A DNA stretch of 64,000 nt from Deltaproteobacteria bacterium (lineage in GTDB: Bacteria; Myxococcota_A; Polyangia; Haliangiales; Haliangiaceae): NCBI GenBank assembly GCA_020630875.1, contig JAHDIH010000003.1, forward strand, positions 458,071-522,070, given 5' to 3'. Positions 26,899 through 36,267 of the stretch are shown here, one piece after another (positions within the stretch are counted from its first letter, which is position 1; each line of letters begins with the position of its first letter). The notes below the pieces were generated by a model. It had not been told where the DNA came from. It was given only the letters and a program-made list of their open reading frames with translations, and did not search any database. Both the position numbers and the translations under genes were made by a program.

Positions 26899-29723
26899 TG
26901 GTTTAGCTCAGCAAGAGCAGAAGCGCAACGGTTGCATACGTCCGGAGTGTCTGTGGACATTGAATCGACCCGTTTCCAACATCTTCCACAGCGCTCCCCC
27001 GAATGGAGGCTTACCTGCGCGGCGGGCTCCTCAGCTTCTACTACTTCCACTTCCGACACCACTAATAGTTTTTCCAACAGCTCTTTGGCACCGCTAAGCC
27101 GCTCGAAGTGCGATTTGGAAGCCAGTAATCTGACGTGGGCATCAAGCGTTTTTTGTTTTGTTTTTCGAAAAGCTTCTAGTTCCTTCAACGCTAACTCACG
27201 GTAGATCACGATTACGTCCCACAATTCGCTGTTGCTCTCGGTTTCTAGCTTTCCAACAGGAAACTGCGCGAGATGGACCGACTCTGGATCACCGGGCACT
27301 TTGGGAAGATGACTCCAAATGTCTTCGCATGTAAAGGCCATCACGGGAGCGGACAATAGCGTCAGGCTTCGCAAGATTTGGTAAATTACAGCCTGAATCG
27401 ACTTTCGCTCTGCATCGTTTTTTCCGTTCGCGTACAGTGCGTCTTTTACTGCATCAAGATAAAACGCTGACAAGTCAATCGAAACATAATCTACCAGACT
27501 TCTGTGAGCCTGATGAAACTCGTAGTTCTCATATTGTTTTCTCACGTTTGCCACAACCGCACCAAGTTTCTCTAGTGCGCGCCGGTCCAATGCGGAAAGC
27601 TGAGCGTCTTGCAGCTTGGTTTCTTTGGGGTCAAATCCGTCCAAGACTCCGAGCATGAACCGAGACGTATTTCTGAACTTTCGATACCAATCGGTCAACC
27701 GGCTCAAAAGCTCTTCCGTGTACGGTGTGTCGTTTCTAAAATCAGTAGAACCAATCCACATCCGCAAAATCTCAGCGCCACGATTGGCTATTAAGTCAGC
27801 CGGCGCTACGTATTTCACTTTTTTCCCCTCACGACGAGCCTTCTCAATAGCACTCTTCGAGTACGGGTTTCCGTTTTGGTCCAAGACAAAACCGTGGGTG
27901 ATTACCTCTTTATAAGGAGCCTTCCCTTGCACACCAAGAGCAACAAGGAGCGAAGAATGAAACCAACCGCGATGCTGATCGGAACCTTCAAGGTATAGAT
28001 CCACTTCCGGTAAGTTGAACGGCTCTCCTGCTAGCGCGTGCCAGCTGCATCCTGACTCAAACCATACGTCCACAATATCCTGGCCGAGCGATTGCTTGGA
28101 GGCATCAGCCCCGCAATTCGAACACTCAAAGTTCACGGGAAGTATTTCTGCCGGTGTTTTAGTGTACCAAGCATTAGCTCCTTCTTTCGAGAAGAGCTTG
28201 GCAATGTGATCCATCACTTCTGCATCTGCGTGACTTTCACCACAAGGACAATACGTGACCGGTATTGGCACGCCCCACGTTCTTTGCCGAGACAAGCACC
28301 AATCCGGTCGATTGCCAATCATCGCGGAGATTCTATTTTCACTCCACTCAGGCACCCACTTTGTCGCTTTGATCTCCGCAAGCGCACGCTCCCGATAGCC
28401 GTTGTGATCAATCTTTAAAAACCATTGTGGCGTAGCCCTGAAAATTACCGGGCCTTTGGTGCGCCAACAGTGCGGGTAGCTGTGATGTATCGACTCTCCG
28501 GGCTTGTTAAGCAGGTGACCAGAAGAATCCAAATACTCTACAATTTTGGGATTGGCCTTAAATACGTACTCGCCTTCCCACAACGGAACGTCCGCCGTAT
28601 AGCAGCCGCGTTCGTCTACGGGAGCGTAGGGCTCAAGTCCATGTTTGCGACCGGTGATAAAGTCATCAGCACCGTGACCTGGGGCCGTATGAACCAGTCC
28701 CGTCCCTTGCTCGAGTGTCACGTAGTCGGCAAACCAAAGGCGAAACTGATTGTCCTCTGTAGGTTTTATAAAAGGATGATGGTACCGCTCCCCTTCTAGT
28801 TTTTCGATCCCGACTTTGGCAAGGGGAAGCGCACCCTCTACTTCTGACTCTTCGAGTCCAATAGAAGAAGCCACTGAAGCTGCTAAACCTTTAGCAACCA
28901 TCAAATACTCGTTAGGATTTTTGGGTGACTTTAGCGCCACGTATTCAAAGTCGGGCTTAATCACCACAGCAAGGTTGGCCGGAATGGTCCAAGGCGTGGT
29001 GGTCCAGATCACAAGCGACAGATCTTTATCGGTGAGCGCAGGATTTAGTGCAGCATTGTTTGCTCTGGAAGCCAGCGGAAAACGGACGAAGATGGAGGGC
29101 GATGTGTGATCTTTATACTCAATCTCAGACTCGGCCAGGGCGGTTCGCGCGCCAGGCGACCAATAGACGGGTTTTTTCTTGCGATAGAGGTATCCTCCTC
29201 TCGCAAACGCAGCGATTGCCCGGATGATCGCGGCCTCATAGTTGTGCTGTAAAGTGAGGTAAGGCTTGTCCCAATCCGCAAAAACACCAAGACGTTTGAA
29301 CTCGCTCTTTTGAATGTCGACAAACTTATGAGCGTACTCAGCGCAAAGTTCACGGAACTTGGCGACCGAGAGTTCTCTTTTCTTCTTTCCCAGCTCCCTG
29401 TCAACGGCCAGCTCAATAGGCAGACCATGAGTATCCCATCCCGGGGTAAACGGCACGTCAAATCCCATCATGGTTTTCGTCTTTACCACCAAGTCTTTTA
29501 AGACTTTGTTCATGATGTGGCCATAATGAATATGACCGTTTGCGTAAGGTGGCCCGTCGTGCAGGGTAAATTTGGGAGCATCCGCGCGCTGCTCTCGTAA
29601 CGTTTGATACATGCCTTCCCATTTTTCCAAAATTTCTGGTTCGCGTTTCGCCAAGTTTCCGCGCATTGGAAAATCCGTTTGGGGTAAGTTAAGCGTATCT
29701 TTATATTTGTTTTTACCTGACAT
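26895..29723 (-). CDS. ileS: Isoleucyl-tRNA synthetase
   Basis: This 942-residue enzyme charges tRNA-Ile with isoleucine. HIGH motif: GPPYANGHIHYGH. The catalytic KMSKS loop is unusual here: it reads GNPYSKS before an EKARREGKKV extension, keeping only the SKS part. An editing domain lies between. The C-terminal zinc ribbon CGRCWKR...CNRC is present, as in bacterial IleS. The nearby lspA is coupled at its 3' end. The start ATG at 29723 begins MSGKNKYKDTLNLPQ, standard for the family. Confidence 0.96.
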   Translation of the reverse strand: MSGKNKYKDTLNLPQTDFPMRGNLAKREPEILEKWEGMYQTLREQRADAPKFTLHDGPPYANGHIHYGHIMNKVLKDLVVKTKTMMGFDVPFTPGWDTHGLPIELAVDRELGKKKRELSVAKFRELCAEYAHKFVDIQKSEFKRLGVFADWDKPYLTLQHNYEAAIIRAIAAFARGGYLYRKKKPVYWSPGARTALAESEIEYKDHTSPSIFVRFPLASRANNAALNPALTDKDLSLVIWTTTPWTIPANLAVVIKPDFEYVALKSPKNPNEYLMVAKGLAASVASSIGLEESEVEGALPLAKVGIEKLEGERYHHPFIKPTEDNQFRLWFADYVTLEQGTGLVHTAPGHGADDFITGRKHGLEPYAPVDERGCYTADVPLWEGEYVFKANPKIVEYLDSSGHLLNKPGESIHHSYPHCWRTKGPVIFRATPQWFLKIDHNGYRERALAEIKATKWVPEWSENRISAMIGNRPDWCLSRQRTWGVPIPVTYCPCGESHADAEVMDHIAKLFSKEGANAWYTKTPAEILPVNFECSNCGADASKQSLGQDIVDVWFESGCSWHALAGEPFNLPEVDLYLEGSDQHRGWFHSSLLVALGVQGKAPYKEVITHGFVLDQNGNPYSKSAIEKARREGKKVKYVAPADLIANRGAEILRMWIGSTDFRNDTPYTEELLSRLTDWYRKFRNTSRFMLGVLDGFDPKETKLQDAQLSALDRRALEKLGAVVANVRKQYENYEFHQAHRSLVDYVSIDLSAFYLDAVKDALYANGKNDAERKSIQAVIYQILRSLTLLSAPVMAFTCEDIWSHLPKVPGDPESVHLAQFPVGKLETESNSELWDVIVIYRELALKELEAFRKTKQKTLDAHVRLLASKSHFERLSGAKELLEKLLVVSEVEVVEAEEPAAQVSLHSGERCGRCWKRVDSMSTDTPDVCNRCASALAELNQ

Positions 29724-29862
29724 GACTTTTGGCGGACTATACGTGGGGAGAGGACATCAGTCGACTTAAACCCCGCGCCTTAATGCGTGACTGAAGCTCA
29801 TCTTTGTCGAGCCGATTGATATTCTTCTTGTAGATCAGGTCAATTCTGGATACGGCTTACGA

Positions 29863-30525
29863 GTGAAGACCTTCATCCTATTGATAGCGTGCGCTTTTCC
29901 CATTGGTGCGGGTGCACAAACGGCCCCCACAAGCATCGACCCGGCTGCAGAAACAGATGCCACAGCTCCAAACCAAGAAGCCGATTTAGCGATCTCACCT
30001 CTTCCCTCGCCGTCTTTTCAAGCAATCTCAGGAGTCAGATTACAGCTTGCGCCGTCCGTAGCATTCCCCTCTGGAGACTTCAAAGAGCTCTCCGATAGCG
30101 CCTTCGCCATGGGACTGCATCTTGGCTACGAGTACGTGCTTGAAAAGAATATCGGTATCTTGGTGGGAGGCCGCATTTCTTACTTAGGTTGGAACCTCGC
30201 TACCGATGTCACCGCGTTCACGGTTTCTGCGGGAGTTGATGCAGGGGTATCGTACCACTACAAAAGAATTTCTCCGTACCTGATGCTGGGGTACGGACTT
30301 GACGTCAACGTCCTCGAAGCCAAGATGTATACCGGAGAAACCGAACTTGCCTCCGGTGGTAGTTTTAACATCGCCATTGGTGGCAACTTTGCCATCTCTC
30401 CCAAAATTGCCGCAGGATTGCGGTTCGACATCCACCCTTCAAGTGTGCCGTTGCTTGACGTCGGTACTACCCTTCCATCCGTCTCGTGGAACCAACTATC
30501 GTTAGTAATTCTTTTCCGGCTCTAA
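29863..30525 (+). CDS. Outer-membrane beta-barrel protein (OmpA-like size)
   Basis: This 220-residue protein has a GTG start and a signal peptide ending GAGAQTA. The mature part has about eight amphipathic strands (LQLAPSVAFPSG, GLHLGYEYVLEKN, GVSYHYKRISPYLMLGYG, AGLRFDI, LSLVILFRL) and ends in Leu-Phe-Arg-Leu, compatible with barrel insertion. Function unknown; the fold suggests a small porin-like or adhesion barrel. It is divergent from ileS and followed by a strong terminator. Confidence 0.75.
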   Translation: MKTFILLIACAFPIGAGAQTAPTSIDPAAETDATAPNQEADLAISPLPSPSFQAISGVRLQLAPSVAFPSGDFKELSDSAFAMGLHLGYEYVLEKNIGILVGGRISYLGWNLATDVTAFTVSAGVDAGVSYHYKRISPYLMLGYGLDVNVLEAKMYTGETELASGGSFNIAIGGNFAISPKIAAGLRFDIHPSSVPLLDVGTTLPSVSWNQLSLVILFRL

Positions 30526-30527
30526 CA

Positions 30528-30558
30528 AAAAGGCAGGAGTGAATCACTCCTGCCTTTT
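30528..30558 (+). terminator. Strong rho-independent terminator
   Basis: A 14-bp stem (AAAAGGCAGGAGTG / CACTCCTGCCTTTT) with a 3-base loop and a T-run lies directly after the beta-barrel gene. It can also end the convergent protease transcript. Confidence 0.85.
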
Positions 30559-30582
30559 CTCGTGTAATTAGTTTTGCCTGCC

Positions 30583-31656
30583 CTAGCGAAGGTTGCCGAA
30601 CAAAATTTCTTCTCCCGCTACTGCGGTTACAGAGGGAAATGGTTCAAGTTCGGTGTTGTTGTTAATCCAATCGCGGAAATACGCGACGCTCGCGTAAACT
30701 CCAGGGAATCCGGCGTCGCCACAGCCCTGCCCCCAACTCACTACGCCGGCTTGAAAGTATCGGTCGCCTTCGGCAACAACAAGAGGTCCACCACTATCCC
30801 CTTGGCAGGAATCGGCACCACCTGTATCGATGTAACCAGCACAAATCATGTCTTCACTTAAGCGACCACGATACGCCTGATTGCATTCATCAAAGTCAAC
30901 CAAGGGAAGATCTACCGCTAGAAGATCCGCGCTGGAACGTCCGCTTTCTGTCACGCCCCACCCTAATACGGTAGCCATTTGACCGCCGTCCAAAGCGCCC
31001 TCCGACTTACGTCGGTTATCGGCAAGCGATACCCGAGGCAACATGATTCGTTCTCGTAACGTAATGATCGCAATGTCGTGATCAATACTGCCTTGCGATT
31101 GGTAGTTCTCATGGATTTTTACGTTCTCCACCTCTGCTATCACGTTGCTATCCCGGAGACTGTCCCGTCCAGCTGCGACGGAAAAGTTACCGGCTCCCGT
31201 AACGCAATGAGCTGCGGTAAGCACGTACCTCCCGGCAATCAAAGAAGAGCCGCAAAAGTGTCCTTCGTTGGAACGAACGACTAAATCGGTCATGAACGGA
31301 TAGTCGCTAATCGATGCTAAGCTTCCGCCAATAATTTGAGTTACTTCGGCACTCGCAACCCCTGCAAAAGTGCTGGAGTGGCCAAACGGCATGGCTTGCG
31401 CAATCGACTGCTCGCCTTCCATGTACGGCAGTTCCCATTCTCCGTTTTCGTCGGTCAGTGTCGCTGGCTCAGAAGCTTGCCATAACCCGTCGCTATTTTC
31501 GTCAATGAAAATTCTGATGTCTTGCAAGAACACCTCGCCTTTATCAACAAGCTTGTTGTTGTTCTGATCCGCCCAAACTTTACCGTAAAACTTTTCGTCT
31601 TCTCCTGCGGAACAACCCATCGCAACTACCAACATCATTAAGCTCAATCGTTTCAT
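30583..31656 (-). CDS. Trypsin-like serine protease lipoprotein
   Basis: This 357-residue protein has lipobox VVAMGCSAG. An N-terminal SdrD-like linker domain (residues about 25-75; GKVWADQNNNKLVDKGE and DENSDGLWQ) precedes the S1 peptidase domain. The catalytic triad is complete: TAAHC (His), HDIAIITL (Asp) and GDSGGP (Ser). DSCQGDSGGP carries the Asp at the specificity pocket base, predicting trypsin-like cleavage after Arg/Lys. IIGG marks the usual activation site, with a possible propeptide ahead. It should be a surface-anchored or secreted digestive protease. Confidence 0.9.
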   Translation of the reverse strand: MKRLSLMMLVVAMGCSAGEDEKFYGKVWADQNNNKLVDKGEVFLQDIRIFIDENSDGLWQASEPATLTDENGEWELPYMEGEQSIAQAMPFGHSSTFAGVASAEVTQIIGGSLASISDYPFMTDLVVRSNEGHFCGSSLIAGRYVLTAAHCVTGAGNFSVAAGRDSLRDSNVIAEVENVKIHENYQSQGSIDHDIAIITLRERIMLPRVSLADNRRKSEGALDGGQMATVLGWGVTESGRSSADLLAVDLPLVDFDECNQAYRGRLSEDMICAGYIDTGGADSCQGDSGGPLVVAEGDRYFQAGVVSWGQGCGDAGFPGVYASVAYFRDWINNNTELEPFPSVTAVAGEEILFGNLR

Positions 31657-31802
31657 TACTGTAGAGTGTACTCGTTAGCGGTTGGTTTCCCGCAATTTTA
31701 CGTACGCGATTTTCCAATAACACATTCTAATAAATATCATTCGCTTCTTCCCCCATATGATTTTCCGCCCCATTTCGAGGGGTTGTGCTAGGGTCCCGGG
31801 CA

Positions 31803-33074
31803 ATGCGCGTACTAATGATACTTGTCATGGTCTCCTGCGGTGGCGGAGACCCCGATCCGGTTCCCTCCGCACCTATCACCAACAATGCGGCTTACGACCT
31901 TACCACACAAGGTCCTTATTCCCTCGTAGCCGACGAAGTATCGCCTGGTAACGCTGAGCTGACTTTCGACTTAAATATCAATGGGGCTTCGCGAATCGCT
32001 GTTTGGACGAATGACAATCAGATTTTCAGACGGAACGTTAGTTCTTCCACCACCAACATCAAAGTTCCGGTAGCAGATCTGGAGGTAGGAGAACACGAAC
32101 TTCTTTTTGTTGCCGATGGAAAAACCGAAGCTTTCGCGAAATACACCATACACCGAACCAAAGCCCTATACACTCTGGTGTCCAACGACTGGGATGATGC
32201 CAACCCGACCAACCAGCAGCTCGCACTACAAGACGAACTTTACGCCGAACATCCATTCATGCGGAATACCCATTTTGTGGGGCCCTACACCTTCACAGAT
32301 TCGACTTTGACCGATGCGAGACGAGGGTTCTTGGTAAATTGGCTAAAACAAAAACAAGCATCTCGTGGTGACGAGATCGCATTGCACATTCACCCGTACT
32401 GTAACTTTGTGGAAACTACCGACGTTCCCTGTCGTCATGTCCCCTCAACGGTACGCGCGGAAGATGCCACTGGCTATACCGTAGAATGTGCGGCATACAC
32501 TCAAACAGAGTTCGAAACCCTTTTAGATAAGTCCGATGAGTTGTTTATCGAATACGGACTTGAGAAGCCTACGTCTTTCAGGGCGGGCGGATGGACCGCC
32601 GATGGCTCCACGCTAGCCGCCCTTGCCAATAAAGGGTACGTAGCTGACTCAAGCGCCAATAATCACGCACGCATGGAAGAGTGGGCCGGCGAAGGCACCC
32701 TACTCGCCCGCAACCAGGAACTTTGGCCAGGCATAAACGATACGTCGCAGCCTTACTTTCCATCAGAATCCGAACCTTGGACCACAGGGCCAGATGCTTT
32801 GGATATCTTGCAAGTGCCAGACAACGGGATTCTCTGCGACTACGTGACGGCAGACGAAATGATCGAAATTTTTGGAAAAAACTGGAGTGGTGGCGTGCTC
32901 ACCGAACCAAAAGTATTCTCCGTTGGTTATCATCCAGGTAGTTTTATCGCTCCTGGATTTAAAGAAAGGCTGACCGACGCCCTGACCCATGTCGACCAAT
33001 TCCTGGCTCGCAATCATCAGGGACCGGTCGTCTATGGCACTGTCTCTGATATGGCAAAAATCTGGACCAAGTAG
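31803..33074 (+). CDS. Lipoprotein resembling polysaccharide deacetylases (NodB fold)
   Basis: The start is the ATG at 31803 (MRVLMILVMVSCGGG), a lipobox. Residues about 25-110 form an Ig-like sandwich. The remainder has NodB-like elements: SNDWDDANP (catalytic Asp region), ALHIHPYCNF (metal His-His), FRAGGWTADG and SVGYHPGS. These deacetylases remove acetyl groups from glycans such as peptidoglycan or chitin-like polymers, or from related sugars. The match is moderate and the substrate unknown. The gene has no close partner. Confidence 0.6.
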   Translation: MRVLMILVMVSCGGGDPDPVPSAPITNNAAYDLTTQGPYSLVADEVSPGNAELTFDLNINGASRIAVWTNDNQIFRRNVSSSTTNIKVPVADLEVGEHELLFVADGKTEAFAKYTIHRTKALYTLVSNDWDDANPTNQQLALQDELYAEHPFMRNTHFVGPYTFTDSTLTDARRGFLVNWLKQKQASRGDEIALHIHPYCNFVETTDVPCRHVPSTVRAEDATGYTVECAAYTQTEFETLLDKSDELFIEYGLEKPTSFRAGGWTADGSTLAALANKGYVADSSANNHARMEEWAGEGTLLARNQELWPGINDTSQPYFPSESEPWTTGPDALDILQVPDNGILCDYVTADEMIEIFGKNWSGGVLTEPKVFSVGYHPGSFIAPGFKERLTDALTHVDQFLARNHQGPVVYGTVSDMAKIWTK

Positions 33075-33089
33075 CGCTTCAAAAAAGCG
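33075..33089 (+). terminator. Short hairpin after the deacetylase-like gene
   Basis: CGCTT-CAAAA-AAGCG forms a 5-bp stem. It is weak, and no clear T-run follows. Confidence 0.3.
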
Positions 33090-33110
33090 GGACTAAAAAG
33101 CTAGATGGTT

Positions 33111-33806
33111 TTAGCGCACTTCAAAGGGAATGGTGTACTTGAAACGCCCTTCCCAGTGAGCTTCGGGAGCGAAGTAGAGTTGGGAGTGGACCTTTATCTT
33201 GTAGCTTCCTTTGTCCAATTCTCGGACTTTACGCTTAGTCATCATTCCTTGCTTCGGTTCATCAACAAACCATTTGGACTGGCCTACCTCAAACCTGAGG
33301 GTAGTCGACAAAGTGCCAGAAGGCTCTAAGTAAACAAGACGCCCGAATCTTCCGGGACAATTCCGTTCACTCACGCCTAGCCCTCCAATCATTACCTCGG
33401 GGTTGACGACGTCTACTCGCTTTCCATTCTCGTCGGTAATCTCACCATCATCGAAAAAGTGGCAATATGGGCCCGCCCCAATAGGCACCGCCAGTCGCTG
33501 GCCACTGATGTTCTTTATTTCTACCTGCACTACCAACGGTTCTCCGACGCCAATAGTTTTACGGGCAGCTGCGACCCTCACAGATGCTTTCTCAGTTGAA
33601 GGAAACGGCGTTGCGCTATCGTCCACACAAACCTTTTCCTTGAAAAGACTAAAGTCCAACGTCCTTCCAACGCAATCAAGGGACACTGGAGTCTCTCTCC
33701 GATCCGTTGAAGGCTGTATTCTATCCGCGGCGTGATCTACCAAACTGGCATTTTTCTTCGCGGTGCAGGCGCAGAGCGCGACAAGTATACCGAATGACGC
33801 TTTCAT
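33111..33806 (-). CDS. Unknown lipoprotein with Ig-like (BsuPI-type) domain
   Basis: This 231-residue protein starts MKASFGILVALCACT, a lipobox with Cys at about position 14. After a disordered spacer (to about residue 45), the strands VAAARKTIGVGEPLVVQVEIKN and ISGQRLAVP look like a beta-sandwich that binds proteins or inhibits proteases in related families. No active site is visible. It is near the trypsin-like protease, but on a separate transcript from it. Confidence 0.6.
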   Translation of the reverse strand: MKASFGILVALCACTAKKNASLVDHAADRIQPSTDRRETPVSLDCVGRTLDFSLFKEKVCVDDSATPFPSTEKASVRVAAARKTIGVGEPLVVQVEIKNISGQRLAVPIGAGPYCHFFDDGEITDENGKRVDVVNPEVMIGGLGVSERNCPGRFGRLVYLEPSGTLSTTLRFEVGQSKWFVDEPKQGMMTKRKVRELDKGSYKIKVHSQLYFAPEAHWEGRFKYTIPFEVR

Positions 33807-33828
33807 TTCTCTTCGTTACCATAAACCT

Positions 33829-34845
33829 TTAGCCTATGACGTCCGTCACGTTGCCATCTTTGTCGCGAATGTGCGTCTTTTCCACCACGACAGTAATATC
33901 ACTTGTAAGCTGATACGTTCCTTCTTTGCACTTCACGGTATTGTTCCATGCTTGAACGTCGTGAGGTGCTAAGTTTAGTTTCAAAGCATCGTCTTCTTCA
34001 GTGGCGGTGGTCGTTTCTCCAGAGGAAAAAACAATGATCTGTTCGGGGCCAAGTAAGAACAACGGCCGTTCGAACCCCAGTCTGGCAGGAATAAGTTCCG
34101 CCAAGTCGAGTGCGGCGTTCGCTCCGACAGTCAATGTGACTTGCCCTTGTTGCAAACTCCACGACAGTTCACTAACCATAAGCTGTCCCATGGAAGAACC
34201 ATCTCGCTTGATCCCTTCTTGAATCTTGTCGGCGTCGTCCGGATTGTCAGTAATCGAATCACGAGTCAAAGCCGTGACCAAGTTTTCACTTTTCTCCGCA
34301 AGCAAAGAAAGTACCCCTTTTGTGCTCCAACGCTTTGTCGCAGACAGCTCAGCAGCCGTAATGCCAACGAGTTGCAAGAATGAAAACGTTCCGTTGGGTC
34401 CCGTAACCTGTGGTAGCAGAGGATCGTGCGTAAAAAGCAGAGCTGTCATTGCCGTCGCCTCATCCGCCGCGATGGGGCCGTTAGCGTCAAGGTGATGACC
34501 ATCGGCAAATACATTCCCCGATTGAAATACGTAGCGAGCCAAGTTTTGCATTAGGTTTACCGGCCATACCGGAGGTTCCTCTTCTGTCTTCGCTAGCTTG
34601 AACGTTAACTCGAACCCCCAACCAGAACAATCAAGATCTTCGCTCTCTTTTTCGTACAGCTCTGTGAGTCCAAAAGAAACGTAGTGCCAAAATGCGTCTG
34701 CCTCGTAAATACTCACACCGTCTAAGGGATCGTTGCCGCCGAGCCTCCATTTAATCATTGTTCCATAGTGCCGAGCTTCTTGCTTTCCGTAGACAGCTTG
34801 ACAGCTTGCATCAATCGCATCCCAACCCTTAGCTTCATCAGACAT
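33829..34845 (-). CDS. SUFU-domain (suppressor of fused) protein
   Basis: This 338-residue protein has the SUFU N-terminal domain: HYGTMIKWRLGGNDPLDGVS, FWHYVSFGLTELYEKE, GFELTFKLA and LARYVFQSGN. A C-terminal beta-rich part follows (WSLQQGQVTLTVGANAALDLAELIP...GFERPLFL). Bacterial SUFU proteins are found as immunity partners of polymorphic toxins or as solitary stress proteins. No toxin with a recognisable delivery domain is next to it. It is flanked by the RsmB-type gene (same strand, about 50 bases) and a lipoprotein. Confidence 0.8.
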   Translation of the reverse strand: MSDEAKGWDAIDASCQAVYGKQEARHYGTMIKWRLGGNDPLDGVSIYEADAFWHYVSFGLTELYEKESEDLDCSGWGFELTFKLAKTEEEPPVWPVNLMQNLARYVFQSGNVFADGHHLDANGPIAADEATAMTALLFTHDPLLPQVTGPNGTFSFLQLVGITAAELSATKRWSTKGVLSLLAEKSENLVTALTRDSITDNPDDADKIQEGIKRDGSSMGQLMVSELSWSLQQGQVTLTVGANAALDLAELIPARLGFERPLFLLGPEQIIVFSSGETTTATEEDDALKLNLAPHDVQAWNNTVKCKEGTYQLTSDITVVVEKTHIRDKDGNVTDVIG

Positions 34846-34895
34846 AAGGGAGCTCTAGCACATTCTTGGTCAAGCGCGAGCCGTTTCGTTAGCCA

Positions 34896-36125
34896 CTATT
34901 TTTTCTCAATAAGCGCGGCAAAAAATCCATCCGTATCGTGCTTGTGAGGGAAACACCTGAGCCACCCCCCGTCGCAATACACCGAGAGCTTATCTCCTAG
35001 GACCTCGGATACTTGCAACAAAGTCCTGTTGCCTCCCGAGGCGAAGCGTTCCACCACTTTTTCATTTTCATCCGGAAGGAGCGTACAAGTTGCGTAAATC
35101 AACTTTCCACCAGGCTTTAACAATCTTAAAGCATCTTCTAGAAGCGAAGTCTGCAGCTTTGCGAGATTTTCGACTCGTTTTTCCGATAAGGAATAAAGAA
35201 GCTCCGGCTTTCGTCTCAACGTGCCAAGACCACTGCACGGTGCGTCCACGAGTACCTTGTCGCAAGTACCTTCTAGTTCGCGCAGTATATCGGTTTTGGG
35301 AAGCTGGTGAGTGGTCACGTTCGTGTAGCCGGAAGGTTTTATTCGGTTTCTGAGCATTTTCAACGCTCCACCTCTAGTGTCGCAACTAACCAAACGACCT
35401 TGTCCTTGCATTTGATGAGCCAACGCTAGCGTCTTTCCGCCTGCCCCCGCGCAAAGATCAACTACCAACTCCCCGGGTTCAGCGGAGACCAGTTCTGCAA
35501 TGAGCTGACTGCCAATATCTTGTACGTAAAATGCGCCGTCTTTAAATAACTTGCTATCTTTAAGGGTTGCCGTTCGACTTGGAAGAGATAAAGCAAGCGG
35601 CAAAAGCTCGTGGTTTTCCGATTGAATTCCCAACTCCAAAAGATGGGCTGCTACTTGGTCTCGGCTAACCCGCGTCGGGTTCACTCTAAGTCCAACCCTA
35701 GCCTGAGTTGCAAAACCGTTCATCATGGCCAAAGTCGTGTGGCCATAGGTTTTCCACATGGTCTCTGCAAGCCAGTCTGCCATTCCAAAGACATCTTCCA
35801 GATGTAACTTTCCTTTCGATTTAACGATTACCTTCGCCGCAATCCCCTTCCAGTCAGTCTGGTCGTCAGGGAACGGTGCATCAAGTGTTAAGGCTGCGGC
35901 GCCACAAGCCAGACGCCAGGGATCGTTGCGCTCGCGATTGGGCAGACAGCGACTCACAAGAGGCCAGCTGCGGATCATGGCGTAAAGCAGATCTCTCAAC
36001 ATCTGCCGATCTTTTGAACTGACGGATCGGGCGGCTTCTGAAATCGTCTTTGACGCGACTTTCCAATCCATTCGGATCTTAGGCCATGTTTGAATTACAA
36101 TGTGCTTTACATTTGCCAGATCCAT
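34896..36125 (-). CDS. rsmB: RsmB-type 16S rRNA m5C methyltransferase (NOP2/Sun family)
   Basis: This 409-residue enzyme has an N-terminal NusB-like helical part and a Rossmann methyltransferase domain. Motif I is VVDLCAGAGGKTLALAHQM, the catalytic Cys motif is VDAPCSGLGTLRRKPEL, and a second Cys is in YATCTLLPDENE. It transfers a methyl group to a cytosine of small-subunit rRNA (position 967 in E. coli). The exact target position in this organism is inferred. The start ATG at 36125 (MDLANVKHIVIQTWPK) is reasonable. Confidence 0.85.
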   Translation of the reverse strand: MDLANVKHIVIQTWPKIRMDWKVASKTISEAARSVSSKDRQMLRDLLYAMIRSWPLVSRCLPNRERNDPWRLACGAAALTLDAPFPDDQTDWKGIAAKVIVKSKGKLHLEDVFGMADWLAETMWKTYGHTTLAMMNGFATQARVGLRVNPTRVSRDQVAAHLLELGIQSENHELLPLALSLPSRTATLKDSKLFKDGAFYVQDIGSQLIAELVSAEPGELVVDLCAGAGGKTLALAHQMQGQGRLVSCDTRGGALKMLRNRIKPSGYTNVTTHQLPKTDILRELEGTCDKVLVDAPCSGLGTLRRKPELLYSLSEKRVENLAKLQTSLLEDALRLLKPGGKLIYATCTLLPDENEKVVERFASGGNRTLLQVSEVLGDKLSVYCDGGWLRCFPHKHDTDGFFAALIEKK

Positions 36126-36162
36126 GCCCCGTAGTACCTAAAGTGGTCCTTTCTGTCGACTG

Positions 36163-36168
36163 TATAAT
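36163..36168 (+). promoter_or_regulatory. Possible -10 box upstream of gdhA
   Basis: A consensus TATAAT at 36163 lies about 100 bases before the start codon. A good -35 at 17 bases is not seen. The 5' leader includes a GCAGCA...TGCTGC inverted repeat (36177-36206). Confidence 0.35.
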
Positions 36169-36267
36169 GACGCTTCGCAGCAGTGCTTTTCTAAATAAAT
36201 TGCTGCCACGGGTTGTTTCTCCCGCGAGCTTTTGGGCTAGGCTTGAGCTAAATCAAAGGAATCTATT

